64,000 nucleotides of DNA from Amycolatopsis pretoriensis. GTDB taxonomy: Bacteria; Actinomycetota; Actinomycetes; Mycobacteriales; Pseudonocardiaceae. Shown here piece after piece: positions 15,670 to 23,565 of this stretch (its first letter is position 1; every line of letters starts with the position of its first letter). Location of the stretch: positions 558,001 through 622,000 of the forward strand of contig NZ_FNUJ01000006.1 of assembly GCF_900107925.1 (NCBI RefSeq), written 5' to 3'. Both the position numbers and the translations under genes were made by a program. The notes under the pieces were generated by a model that saw nothing but the letters and a program-made list of their open reading frames with translations, was not told the DNA's origin and ran no database searches.

Positions 15670-15932
15670 GAGTAGGCAAAAGTAGGGAGGTGACAATATG
15701 TGGACACAGAGCGCACTCTATCTCACCGGCGACTCTTTGTTGGTGCGGACTGGGGTCGACTCGCCCAAACGGGTTGAACGCCCTGCTCGCGGACCCCCTA
15801 TAAGCAGGAGCGGACGCGACCACGCGCAGCTGGGGCACTACGGAAAGTGCCCGGCGGCATCCCCGAGCCGCCCGTGGGCGCCCTTGCCGGGCCGCCCGTC
15901 CGAGTCCGTGCGTTCTTTCCGGGGGTGCCACG
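15670..15932. other. Divergent leader region without a convincing gene
   Basis: Together with the operator this makes a 332-bp stretch between coding regions. It has AGTAGG half-sites, then GGGAGG followed by an ATG at 15698 whose frame stays open into the downstream genes. The encoded residues are Arg/Pro/Ser-rich and show no domain, so I do not call a gene. Promoter elements for the zinc-ribbon gene probably lie here. Confidence 0.5.
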
Positions 15933-16256
15933 ATGCAAGACCACAACCTACCTACGTCCCGCCAACGTGGTTGGTTCGATCGGCTGCTGCTCCGCCTCGG
16001 CGAGTGGCTGTTTGCCGCCGACGAAGACGCCCGCGCGACCGCGCGTGGCTGGGAGGTCCGGCGCGGGGCCCGAGGCACCCGCGTCTACCGCGATCCCCGC
16101 TGGGACACCGTGCTCGCCTGCGCTTCCTGCGGCGGCCACGGGCGCACCCGCTCCGACGGCACAGCTTGCCCGGGCTGCGCCGGAACCGGAGTCGTCCGCC
16201 GGGCACCCGCGACCGCCGTCCCGGTCGCCGACGGCTGCGAAGGAGCACGGTCATGA
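15933..16256 (+). CDS. Small zinc-ribbon protein (DnaJ-type CxxCxGxG)
   Basis: A 107-residue protein: an amphipathic N-terminal half (WFDRLLLRLGEWLFAADEDA), a YRDPRWDTVL strand, then CASCGGHG and CPGCAGTG, two CxxCxGxG repeats as in the DnaJ Cys-rich domain, enough for one Zn2+. GGGGGTG lies just upstream of ATG 15933. Its stop overlaps the next start as ATGA, so the two products are probably made in fixed ratio. Comparable small zinc-ribbon genes are found in actinomycete integrative elements; the function is unknown. Confidence 0.72.
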   Translation: MQDHNLPTSRQRGWFDRLLLRLGEWLFAADEDARATARGWEVRRGARGTRVYRDPRWDTVLACASCGGHGRTRSDGTACPGCAGTGVVRRAPATAVPVADGCEGARS

Positions 16257-16819
16257 ACCACGAACTCCCCGAACTGGCCCGGCAGCTGGCCCCCGTCAAG
16301 CGGCCCAACCCGCTGCTGTGGCTCTACCACTGGCGTTACGAGATCCTCGCGCTGACTGTTCTGCCGTACGCCCTGGTCAACCTGGTCCTGTGGCTGGGCC
16401 CGGTGTGGTCGCTGGTGGCGCTGGCGGCGGCGTTCAACTGGGTGTTCTACTGGCGCGCGGCCCGTCGTCACCTCCGGGGCCGGCTGCGCGCGATCGTGGT
16501 CCAGCACCGCCTGCGCACGGCGTTCGCGAGCGCCCGGATCTGCACGGTCGACGGCTCCCGCCCGGCGATCCTGTGGACCCGCCCCCTCGACGGCGACGTC
16601 GTGGTGTCGCTGTTCTGCCCGGCGGGCATCGGCTTCGACCAGATCCACTCGCGGCGCGAGGTCCTGGCGGACGCGTGCTTCGCCACGGAGATCTACGTGG
16701 ACCGGCACCCGAAGTACGGAGCGCTGGTGACGTTGACGATCTGCGCGAAGAAGCCGCGGAGCGAGCCGGGTCGCGCGGTGTCGCCGGGTGAAGTGGTCCC
16801 GCTGCGAGTGCACAGCTGA
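16253..16819 (+). CDS. Two-helix protein resembling the N-terminal domain of actinomycete TraB/FtsK-like transfer proteins, copy 2
   Basis: A 188-residue paralogue of the gene at 11514: YHWRYEILALTVLPYALV, a second helix, VQHRLRTAF, RPAILWTRPLDGDVVVSLF, VLADAC and YVDRHPKYGALVTLTI. It has two membrane helices (about 32-75) and no Walker motifs. The leader GAAGGAGCACGG before ATG 16253 matches that of the paralogue. It is coupled to the zinc-ribbon gene. The two paralogues face the same way and bracket the four-gene minus-strand operon. Confidence 0.67.
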   Translation: MNHELPELARQLAPVKRPNPLLWLYHWRYEILALTVLPYALVNLVLWLGPVWSLVALAAAFNWVFYWRAARRHLRGRLRAIVVQHRLRTAFASARICTVDGSRPAILWTRPLDGDVVVSLFCPAGIGFDQIHSRREVLADACFATEIYVDRHPKYGALVTLTICAKKPRSEPGRAVSPGEVVPLRVHS

Positions 16820-16835
16820 GCCCGCGCCCCCGGCG

Positions 16836-16862
16836 CACAGCAACCGCACAGGGCGATCACAC
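16836..16862 (+). promoter_or_regulatory. Phased CACAG array before the GT2-GT39 operon
   Basis: CACAG at 16836 and 16847 and CACAC at 16858 are spaced exactly 11 bp apart and end 34 bases before the GT2 start. The pattern is the same as at 3212 and 4752. Confidence 0.55.
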
Positions 16863-16896
16863 GGTCACCAAAGCGGGGCCCGCGACCGTATGAGGC

Positions 16897-18153
16897 ATGA
16901 CAGCCACCGCCCCCGCAGCACGGCCCGGGACCGTCCCGGTCGATCTGGCCGGTCCGCAGCCCGTCCTCGACGTCGTCATCCCGGTCTACAACGAAGAGAC
17001 CGACCTCGAACCGTGCATCCGACGGCTGCACGCGCACCTGGCCGACCACGTCTCCTACCCCTACCGGATCACCATCGCCGACAACGCGAGCACCGACTCC
17101 ACGCTGCGGGTGGCGGAAAGACTCTCCCGCGAGTTCCCCGAGGTCGCCGTCCACCACCTCGACGAAAAGGGCCGCGGCCGCGCGCTCAACGCCGTCTGGC
17201 GGGCCTCCGACGCCGCCGTTCTCGCCTACATGGACGTCGACCTCTCCACCGATCTCGCCGCGCTCGGGCCGCTCGTCGCGCCACTGCTCTCGGGGCACTC
17301 CGACCTCGCCATCGGCAGCCGGCTCGCCCGGGGGGCGCGAGTCGTGCGGGGGCCGAAGCGCGAGTTCATCTCCCGCGCCTACAACCTCATCCTCAAGTCC
17401 ACCCTCGCCGCGAAGTTCAGCGACGCGCAGTGCGGCTTCAAGGCCATCCGCGCCGACGTCGCGCGCGAGCTGCTCCCCCACGTCGAGGACACCGGATGGT
17501 TCTTCGACACCGAGCTGCTCGTCCTCGCGCAACGCGCCGGGCTGCGGATCCACGAGGTGCCCGTCGACTGGGTCGACGACCCGAACTCGTCGGTCAACAT
17601 CGTCAAGACCGCGACCGCCGACCTCAAGGGCATCGCCCGCGTCACGAAGGCCACCTTCACCGGCGAGATCCCGATCAGCAGGCTGCGCGAACAGCTAGGC
17701 CGGCAGCCGATCGGCGTCGAGGCGCCGGGGGTGCCGCCGCGGCTGGTGACGCAGCTCGTGCGGTTCGCCGCCATCGGCGTCAGCAGCACGCTCGCCTACC
17801 TCGTGCTGTTCCTGGCGCTGCGCACGGCCGTCGGCGCGCAGGCGGCGAACTTCACCTCGCTGCTGGTGACGGCGATCGGGAACACCGCGCTGAACCGGCG
17901 GCTCACGTTCGGCATCCGCGGGCGCTCCGGCGCCGGACGCCACCAGTTCGAAGGGCTGATCGTCTTCGGCCTCGGGCTCGCCCTCACGAGCGGGGCACTG
18001 GCCCTGCTCAACGGATCCACCACCCCCGGCCTGGTCCTGGAGATCACCGTCCTCGTGCTGGCGAACCTCGCCGCGACGGTGCTCCGGTTCCTCCTCCTGC
18101 GCGGCTGGGTCTTCAACCCGCGCCGCCAGGCCGCTACCCAGAAGGAGTTCTGA
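16897..18153 (+). CDS. GT2 (dolichol-phosphate mannose synthase-like) with C-terminal GtrA-like domain
   Basis: A 418-residue protein. Residues about 22-250 are a GT2 domain: VVIPVYNEETDLE, ADNASTDST, DEKGRGRALN and the DxD in YMDVDLSTD, with QCGFKA later. The C-terminal 140 residues form four membrane helices of GtrA type (FAAIGVSSTLAYLVLF). Enzymes of this type load sugar onto polyprenyl phosphate and present it for flipping. The following GT39 gene (TGATG overlap) would use that carrier on the outer face, so the pair forms a complete lipid-linked protein or lipid glycosylation step. Confidence 0.88.
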   Translation: MTATAPAARPGTVPVDLAGPQPVLDVVIPVYNEETDLEPCIRRLHAHLADHVSYPYRITIADNASTDSTLRVAERLSREFPEVAVHHLDEKGRGRALNAVWRASDAAVLAYMDVDLSTDLAALGPLVAPLLSGHSDLAIGSRLARGARVVRGPKREFISRAYNLILKSTLAAKFSDAQCGFKAIRADVARELLPHVEDTGWFFDTELLVLAQRAGLRIHEVPVDWVDDPNSSVNIVKTATADLKGIARVTKATFTGEIPISRLREQLGRQPIGVEAPGVPPRLVTQLVRFAAIGVSSTLAYLVLFLALRTAVGAQAANFTSLLVTAIGNTALNRRLTFGIRGRSGAGRHQFEGLIVFGLGLALTSGALALLNGSTTPGLVLEITVLVLANLAATVLRFLLLRGWVFNPRRQAATQKEF

Positions 18154-20012
18154 TGACCGCCGTCCTGTCCGACACCGTGACGCAGGAACCGCGTCACCGC
18201 AAGGAATCCGGGGCGCACGCGCCGCCGCGCTGGGTCCGCCCGGCGGTGTTCGGGCTGCTGGCCGCGACCGCCGTGCTCTACTTCTGGAACCTCACCGCGT
18301 CCGGCTACGGCAACAGCTTCTACGCCGCCGCCGTGCAGTCCGGGACGCAGGACTGGAAGGCGTGGCTGTTCGGGTCGCTCGACTCGGGCAACGTCCTGAC
18401 CGTCGACAAGCCGCCCGCGGCGCTGTGGGTCGCCACGGCCTTCGCGCGGATCTTCGGGTTCTCCAGCTTCACCGTGCTGGCCCCGCAGGCGCTGATGGGC
18501 GTCGCGTCCGTCGGCCTCCTTTACCTTACGGTGAAACGGACTTCCGGCCCGGTCGCCGGGCTCCTGGCCGGCGCGATGCTGGCCGTGACGCCGGTGGCGG
18601 CGCTGATGTTCCGGTTCAACAACCCGGACGCGCTGCTCGTGCTGCTGATGGTCGCCGGCGCCTACTTCGTCGTGCGCGCAACGGAAAAGGCGTCGCCCAA
18701 GTGGCTCGCGCTCGCCGGGGTCGCGATCGGGTTCGGCTTCCTGACGAAGATGATGCAGGCGTTCCTGGTGCTGCCGGCGTTCGGGCTGGTCTACCTGATC
18801 GCGGCGCCGACGTCGCTCGGGAAGCGGTTGCTGCACCTCGGTGGCGCGGTCGTCGCGCTGGTCGTCTCGGCGGGCTGGTACATCGCGCTGGTCGACCTGT
18901 GGCCGACCGCGTCGCGGCCCTACATCGGCGGGTCCGAAGGGGACAGTCTGCTCGAACTCGCTTTGGGCTACAACGGGTTGTCGCGCATCTTCGGCGGCGG
19001 CGACGGCGGTGGCCCGGGCGGTGGCGGCGGCATGGGCGGCGGCAACACCGGCTTCGGCGGCGCGTCCGGCCTCTTCCGGATGTTCGGGTCGAGCTTCGGC
19101 ACGGAGATCTCGTGGCTGCTGCCGGCCGCGCTGATCGGGCTGGTGGCCGGCCTATGGTTCACCCGCCGCGCGCCGCGCACCGATCGGACGCGCCTGGCGC
19201 TGGTCCTGTGGGGCGGCTGGCTGGTCGTCACCGCACTGGTGTTCAGCTACATGAGCGGCATCGTGCACCCGTACTACTCGGTCGCGCTCGCCCCGGCGAT
19301 CGCCGCGCTGGTCGCGATCTCGGGCCGCGCGCTGTGGCAGGGCCGGACGAACCTGGGCCCGCGGGCGACGCTGGCCGGCATGGTCGTCGCGACGGCGGTG
19401 TGGTCGTTCATCCTGCTCGACCGCACCCCGGACTGGTTCCCGGCGCTGCGCTGGATCGTCGCGGTGCTCGGCGTCCTCGTCGGGACGGTGCTGGTGATGG
19501 GCGTGCCGACCGCTCGCCGGCTCGTCGCGGTCGTGGCGGCGGCGCTCGTGCTGACGATCGGGGTGTCTTCGGCGGCCTACGGCGTCGAGACGGCGTCGAT
19601 CGCGCACAGCGGCTCGATCCCGACCTCGGGACCGACGTCGAGCGCGATGGGCGGCGGCATGGGCGGTGGCCCCGGCGGCGAGGAATCGTCGTCCAGCGCG
19701 ATCGGCGAGCTGCTGGCGAAGACGACGACGAAGTGGGCCGCGGCGACGACGGGCTCGCAGAACGCGGCGTCGCTGGAGCTGGCCAGCGGCAAGGCGGTGA
19801 TCGGTATCGGCGGCTGGAGCGGCTCCGACCCGGCGCCGACGCTGGACGAGTTCAAGGCGTACGTGGCGGCCGGTGAGATCGAGTACTACATCGCCGGTGG
19901 CGGCATGGGCGGCGGCCCGGGCGGCGGGTCGTCCGAGATCACCGCCTGGGTGACGGCGAACTTCACCGCCACCACGGTCGACGGCCAGACGGTCTACGAC
20001 CTGCAGAAGTGA
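18153..20012 (+). CDS. GT39-family (ArnT/PMT-like) membrane glycosyltransferase, copy 2
   Basis: A 619-residue polytopic transferase. VDKPPAALW carries the normal family motif, and FRFNNPDALL, SPKWLALAGVAIGFGFLTKMMQAF and IVHPYYSVALAP match copy 1 at 4812 closely. Gly-rich loops occur near 285-305 and 495-515 and again near the C-terminus, before the ending VYDLQK. ATG 18153 shares a base with the GT2 stop. A hairpin at 20017-20046 follows. Confidence 0.88.
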   Translation: MTAVLSDTVTQEPRHRKESGAHAPPRWVRPAVFGLLAATAVLYFWNLTASGYGNSFYAAAVQSGTQDWKAWLFGSLDSGNVLTVDKPPAALWVATAFARIFGFSSFTVLAPQALMGVASVGLLYLTVKRTSGPVAGLLAGAMLAVTPVAALMFRFNNPDALLVLLMVAGAYFVVRATEKASPKWLALAGVAIGFGFLTKMMQAFLVLPAFGLVYLIAAPTSLGKRLLHLGGAVVALVVSAGWYIALVDLWPTASRPYIGGSEGDSLLELALGYNGLSRIFGGGDGGGPGGGGGMGGGNTGFGGASGLFRMFGSSFGTEISWLLPAALIGLVAGLWFTRRAPRTDRTRLALVLWGGWLVVTALVFSYMSGIVHPYYSVALAPAIAALVAISGRALWQGRTNLGPRATLAGMVVATAVWSFILLDRTPDWFPALRWIVAVLGVLVGTVLVMGVPTARRLVAVVAAALVLTIGVSSAAYGVETASIAHSGSIPTSGPTSSAMGGGMGGGPGGEESSSSAIGELLAKTTTKWAAATTGSQNAASLELASGKAVIGIGGWSGSDPAPTLDEFKAYVAAGEIEYYIAGGGMGGGPGGGSSEITAWVTANFTATTVDGQTVYDLQK

Positions 20013-20016
20013 CGAT

Positions 20017-20046
20017 CGCCCGGGCTTCCCAGCGGAGGCCCGGGCG
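20017..20046. terminator. Bidirectional hairpin terminator
   Basis: CGCCCGGGCTTCC and GGAGGCCCGGGCG form a 13-bp stem with one weak pair and a four-base loop, followed by a short T run. It lies between the convergent ends at 20012 and 20050. Confidence 0.75.
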
Positions 20047-20049
20047 GTT

Positions 20050-20607
20050 TCACGCGATCCCGCGGGCCTCGCGGACGAAGGTGTCGCGGTGGGAGCCGCG
20101 GAAGACGGTCGTCTCGACGAGGGCCTCGAAGTGCCGGTAGCCACCGAGGGCTTCGGCCTGGTCGAACGCCTCGGCCGCGGCGGCGGTGCCGTAGCTCCCG
20201 CACCCCGCGACGACCACGACCTCCGAGGTTTCCGGCGCGAACGGGTTCGCGGCGCGGACGACCAGTCCGTAGTCGACGCGTGGCTCGCCGGCGTCGTCGA
20301 AGCGGGGTGAGGCCGCGAAGCCGGACTTGCGGTCGTAGACGGCGGAGCCTTGCTCGGCGAACCCGAGCGAGAGCACGCCGTCGAGCCGCTCGAGGACCTT
20401 TCCGGTGAGGGAATTGCCGCCGATCAGGATGAGGTCGTCGCACAGTTCGTTGTCGGTGACCGCACCGGCTTCGACGAGCCGCACGGCCGACCCGAGCTGG
20501 GCCTGCAGTTCGACGGCGGCGAGCAGGTCGCCTTCGTCGACCATGCCGCCGGGGAAGCGCAGGCCGAACACCATCAGCGGGCGGGAGTCGTGCGACGCTG
20601 CGACCAT
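20050..20607 (-). CDS. Stand-alone copy of the uncharacterised domain in the XRE fusion
   Basis: A 185-residue soluble protein with an alpha/beta pattern: VFGLRFPGG, a Gly-Gly strand LILIGGNSLTGKV, an RKSGF segment, VDYGLVVRAANPF, VVVVAGCGSYGTAAAAEAF and a closing VETTVFRG. The order and spacing parallel the C-terminal half of the XRE fusion at 8456-9523 (LVLLGGVDFNTAT, then SPFNRKRTVTVCNGMYSRGTLGAV). No catalytic residue can be named; the Gly-rich loops suggest nucleotide or ligand binding. It has its own promoter region. Confidence 0.6.
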   Translation of the reverse strand: MVAASHDSRPLMVFGLRFPGGMVDEGDLLAAVELQAQLGSAVRLVEAGAVTDNELCDDLILIGGNSLTGKVLERLDGVLSLGFAEQGSAVYDRKSGFAASPRFDDAGEPRVDYGLVVRAANPFAPETSEVVVVAGCGSYGTAAAAEAFDQAEALGGYRHFEALVETTVFRGSHRDTFVREARGIA

Positions 20608-20657
20608 GGCCGGCTCCTTCGGTCGTTTAACCGAAATCGCCGCAGGTCAGCGGCACG

Positions 20658-21080
20658 TTACGGCTGGGGCCGCAGGTGGTGGCGGACGTCGCCGACGAGG
20701 TCGACCGTGGCCCGGCGCTCGGTGAATCGCCACCCATCGGCGGTGCGTGTGAAGCGGTCCGCGTACCGGCCCGCCGCGATCGTCTGCAGCGGCAGCCCGG
20801 GCACCGCCTGCAGCACGGTGAAGTACGCCCGCCCGGTCGCGGAGCCGCCGTCCACTTCGAGCGTGACGTTCGTCGTGACGTGCTTGGTGCGCGGCGTGCC
20901 GTCCTCGTACACGATCACCGTGTCCCGCAGCATCCGCGCGACCTCGGCGCCGCGCAGCTCCCCGCCGCTGCCCACGAACGCGCCGGCCGCGAACAGCTCG
21001 CCCACGGCGTCGAAGTCCCCCGCGTCGACCGCCGACGCGTAGGAGTAGATCAGGTTTTCGAGGGCGCGGTGATCGTTCAC
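20658..21080 (-). CDS. SnoaL/NTF2-like protein
   Basis: A 140-residue NTF2-fold protein: N-terminal helices with LIYSYASAVDAGDFDAVGELFA, then curved-sheet strands (KHVTTNVTLEV, GRYADRFTRTADGWRFTERR). The family includes polyketide cyclases, dehydratases and plain binding proteins; nothing here identifies the reaction. GTG 21080 is the start that matches the domain edge. Confidence 0.82.
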   Translation of the reverse strand: MNDHRALENLIYSYASAVDAGDFDAVGELFAAGAFVGSGGELRGAEVARMLRDTVIVYEDGTPRTKHVTTNVTLEVDGGSATGRAYFTVLQAVPGLPLQTIAAGRYADRFTRTADGWRFTERRATVDLVGDVRHHLRPQP

Positions 21081-21164
21081 GGGGACGAGCGTACAGAGAA
21101 AGTATAGAAACCTTCCGTACCGTGGCGGCGACGGCGGCAGGGGGCCGCCGACGGGGGTGAATCC

Positions 21165-21923
21165 ATGACGCTCGATCGACGCAGCCTGCTCAAGCTCGGT
21201 GCGGGGGCGGCCGTCGCGGTCGCGGGCACCGGGCTGCTCACCGGGACCGCCGAAGCCGCGACGACGTTGCCGCCCGTGCCGGGCATGCTGGGTGACCGGA
21301 AGGCCAACGAACTCTGGTACCAGCTCGACGAAATCGCGCTGTACCACCCGGCCCAGGAGGTCCAGGACGCCTACGCCGTCCTCTTCCCGTTCCTCCAGCA
21401 GAACGCCCCGGACGGCCTGCCCGCGAAGTGGCGGGCTCTCAGCCTCGAACCGGACTACCCGAGGAACTACGCCGAGTTCGTCAAGCCGATCGAGCCGCAG
21501 CTGAAAACGCTTTCGGCCCTGCAGCTCGGCAACTTCGACCGCTTCTACCGCGGTGACGAAGACGGTCTCGTCAAAGCCTTCGCCGCCTTCGGGCAAGGGA
21601 TCCTGTACGACCCGCGGCGGGCCGACGTCGAGTCCGAAGTGCACACCATGGACGGCGATCCGCCGACCGGCTACCACTTCTGGCACTGCGTCCAGCGCGC
21701 GCAGATGGTGCTGGGCATCGACCGCCACCGGTGGGCGCGGATCGATCCGGTGCTCGGGTTCGCGTGGGCGCTGCAGTCGATCGCGCGGCCCGATCACCGG
21801 CACGTCAACCCGGGCCTGCCGCGCGAACAGGTGCGCGCGCTCGCGCGGTACTGGCTGCCGCGGTCGCCCGCCGAGCTCGACCGCGACTTCCGTTCGACGC
21901 CCTACCCGGACAGCACCCGCTGA
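21165..21923 (+). CDS. Tat-exported protein of unknown function
   Basis: A 252-residue protein with a twin-arginine signal (DRRSLLKLGAGAAVAVAGTG, cleavage probably after GTAEA near residue 31). The mature part is helical and aromatic-rich, with HPAQEVQDAYAVLFPFLQQN, GYHFWHCVQRAQM and a His/Trp-rich region, which could suggest a folded cofactor or metal protein. No family is recognised. The 3' end overlaps the convergent SARP gene by 22 bases. Confidence 0.7.
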   Translation: MTLDRRSLLKLGAGAAVAVAGTGLLTGTAEAATTLPPVPGMLGDRKANELWYQLDEIALYHPAQEVQDAYAVLFPFLQQNAPDGLPAKWRALSLEPDYPRNYAEFVKPIEPQLKTLSALQLGNFDRFYRGDEDGLVKAFAAFGQGILYDPRRADVESEVHTMDGDPPTGYHFWHCVQRAQMVLGIDRHRWARIDPVLGFAWALQSIARPDHRHVNPGLPREQVRALARYWLPRSPAELDRDFRSTPYPDSTR

Positions 21924-22627
21924 TACGCCGCCCGCAGCACCGGACCCGGCGCGATCCCCAGCCGTTCGGCGAGGATCCGCCGGCCCCGGTGGTACTCGGC
22001 GACGGCGTCCGCCTGCCGCCCGCTCGCGCAGAGCGCGGCCATGAGCAGCGCCCGCGCGCGTTCCCGCAGCGGGTGTTCCAGGACGAGGCCGGTGGCGTCG
22101 GGCACCGCGCGCACGTGGTCGCCCGCCGCCACTTCGGCCTCGATCCGGCCTTCCAGGACGGCCAGCCGCAGCTCCTCGAACCGCGCCGACTCCCGCGCGC
22201 GGAGCGGTTCGGCGACGTCGGCGAGAACCGGGCCGCGCCACAGGTCCAGGGCGGCGCCGAACAAGCACGCCGCCCGGGTGGCGCGGCCCGCGCGCAGTTC
22301 GTCGTGCCCCACGGAAGCCAGCCGTTCGAACTCCTCGGCGTCGACGGTGCCGGAGGGCGCCAGCAGGTACCCGCCGCCGGAGCGGACGAGCCGCGCGGGC
22401 CGGCCGAGGCCCTTGCGCAGCCGGGAGACGTAGGTGCACAGCTGCGCGTCGACCGTCGAGGGGCGGTTGTCCTCCCACAGCAGCGAAATCAGCCGTTCGT
22501 CGGGGACGACCCGCCCCCGCGCGAGCAGCAGAGCGGCCAGCAACGTCCGCGGTTTCCGCCCGCCGAGCACGGCCGGGCACCCGTCCGCGCGGTGGACCGC
22601 CAGTGGCCCGAGAATCCGGAACTCCAT
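21902..22627 (-). CDS. SARP/AfsR-family transcriptional regulator
   Basis: A 241-residue regulator: an OmpR-like winged helix (about 1-90, FRILGPLAV, RKPRTLLAALLLARGRVVP, YVSRLRKGLG) followed by a bacterial transcriptional-activation domain of helical repeats (about 95-240). It lacks the NB-ARC and TPR parts of large AfsR proteins, so it is the small SARP type usually tied to secondary metabolism. No obvious biosynthetic cluster is adjacent. ATG 22627 is chosen at the domain edge. Confidence 0.88.
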   Translation of the reverse strand: MEFRILGPLAVHRADGCPAVLGGRKPRTLLAALLLARGRVVPDERLISLLWEDNRPSTVDAQLCTYVSRLRKGLGRPARLVRSGGGYLLAPSGTVDAEEFERLASVGHDELRAGRATRAACLFGAALDLWRGPVLADVAEPLRARESARFEELRLAVLEGRIEAEVAAGDHVRAVPDATGLVLEHPLRERARALLMAALCASGRQADAVAEYHRGRRILAERLGIAPGPVLRAAYQRVLSG

Positions 22628-22741
22628 GTCTCCCACCCCGTTCCCAAGGTACGCGGATCGACACCGGCGGCACAGGAAAGTCTCAGACGGCCCACAGGTT
22701 GGGCGCGGATCATGGTTACCAGAGGGGATGAGGAGGCCGCG

Positions 22742-23452
22742 ATGATCACGACACGTCCGGGTTACCCGCGCTGGCACACCGCGAGCGCCCAGGGGCCGCG
22801 CTCGCTCAACGCCGATGCCGTCGGCGCCTATGCCGCCGCCGGTGGTCCGGGTGTCGTCTTCGCTCTCGCCGATGGGGTCGGCGATGATCCCGCCGCCGCG
22901 CGGGCCGCCCGGATCGCCGCCGCGGCCGCCGCACGCACTCCCGTCCACAAAGGACCTGTCGAGGCGGTTCTCGCCGCCCAGCAAGCAGTGCGTGAACAAA
23001 CGCTCGGGGACGCCGTGCTCGTCGTCGCCATGCCGGCCGGGCACGGCGGGTACCGCATCGCCTGGGTCGGCGACGCCCGCGCGTACGCCTGGGACGGCAC
23101 CACCCTCGGCCGGCTGACCACCGACCACACCCTCGCCGAGTACTTCCGCGCCCGCCACCAGCCGGTGACCCCGCGGATGGAGCACGTCGTCACCACGAGC
23201 GTCCGCACGACCAAGCCGGCGGAGATCGGCACGGCGGAGACCACGAGCGCGGGCCTGCTGCTGACCAGCGACGGCGTCCACAAGCCCCTATCCGGCAGCG
23301 GCATCCGCGCGGTGCTCGCCCAACCGGGCACCGGAGCGGCGGAGCTGGTCGACGCGGCCCTGGCCCGCGGCGGCTCGGACAACGCGACCGCCATCTACGT
23401 CGAACCCCTGGAGGCCGACAGCACGACGGTGCGATTTCCCGTCGCCGCGTGA
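22742..23452 (+). CDS. PP2C-family protein phosphatase
   Basis: A 236-residue PPM-type Ser/Thr phosphatase. Metal-binding motifs are ALADGVGDD (first Asp), the strand WVGDARAYAW, TSDGVHKPL and GGSDNATAIYV. It lacks extra sensor domains. GGAGG lies six bases upstream of ATG 22742. The downstream NTPase gene starts after 113 bases. Confidence 0.82.
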   Translation: MITTRPGYPRWHTASAQGPRSLNADAVGAYAAAGGPGVVFALADGVGDDPAAARAARIAAAAAARTPVHKGPVEAVLAAQQAVREQTLGDAVLVVAMPAGHGGYRIAWVGDARAYAWDGTTLGRLTTDHTLAEYFRARHQPVTPRMEHVVTTSVRTTKPAEIGTAETTSAGLLLTSDGVHKPLSGSGIRAVLAQPGTGAAELVDAALARGGSDNATAIYVEPLEADSTTVRFPVAA

Positions 23453-23565
23453 AGCCCGCCGGGGTGACAAAACCTGGCCAATCGAGCCGAACCGGTAGCT
23501 GATTCGTCACCTTCTGCTTACTCTCGTTACCCAGGGTATCGAGGGGTTCCAGGGGGTCACGTCCG

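Noticed and set aside
15698..16252. Start with good GGGAGG leader that reads into the TraB-like gene
   Set aside because: The encoded residues are Pro/Arg/Ser-rich, and the frame would overlap the well-supported zinc-ribbon gene at 15933-16256.
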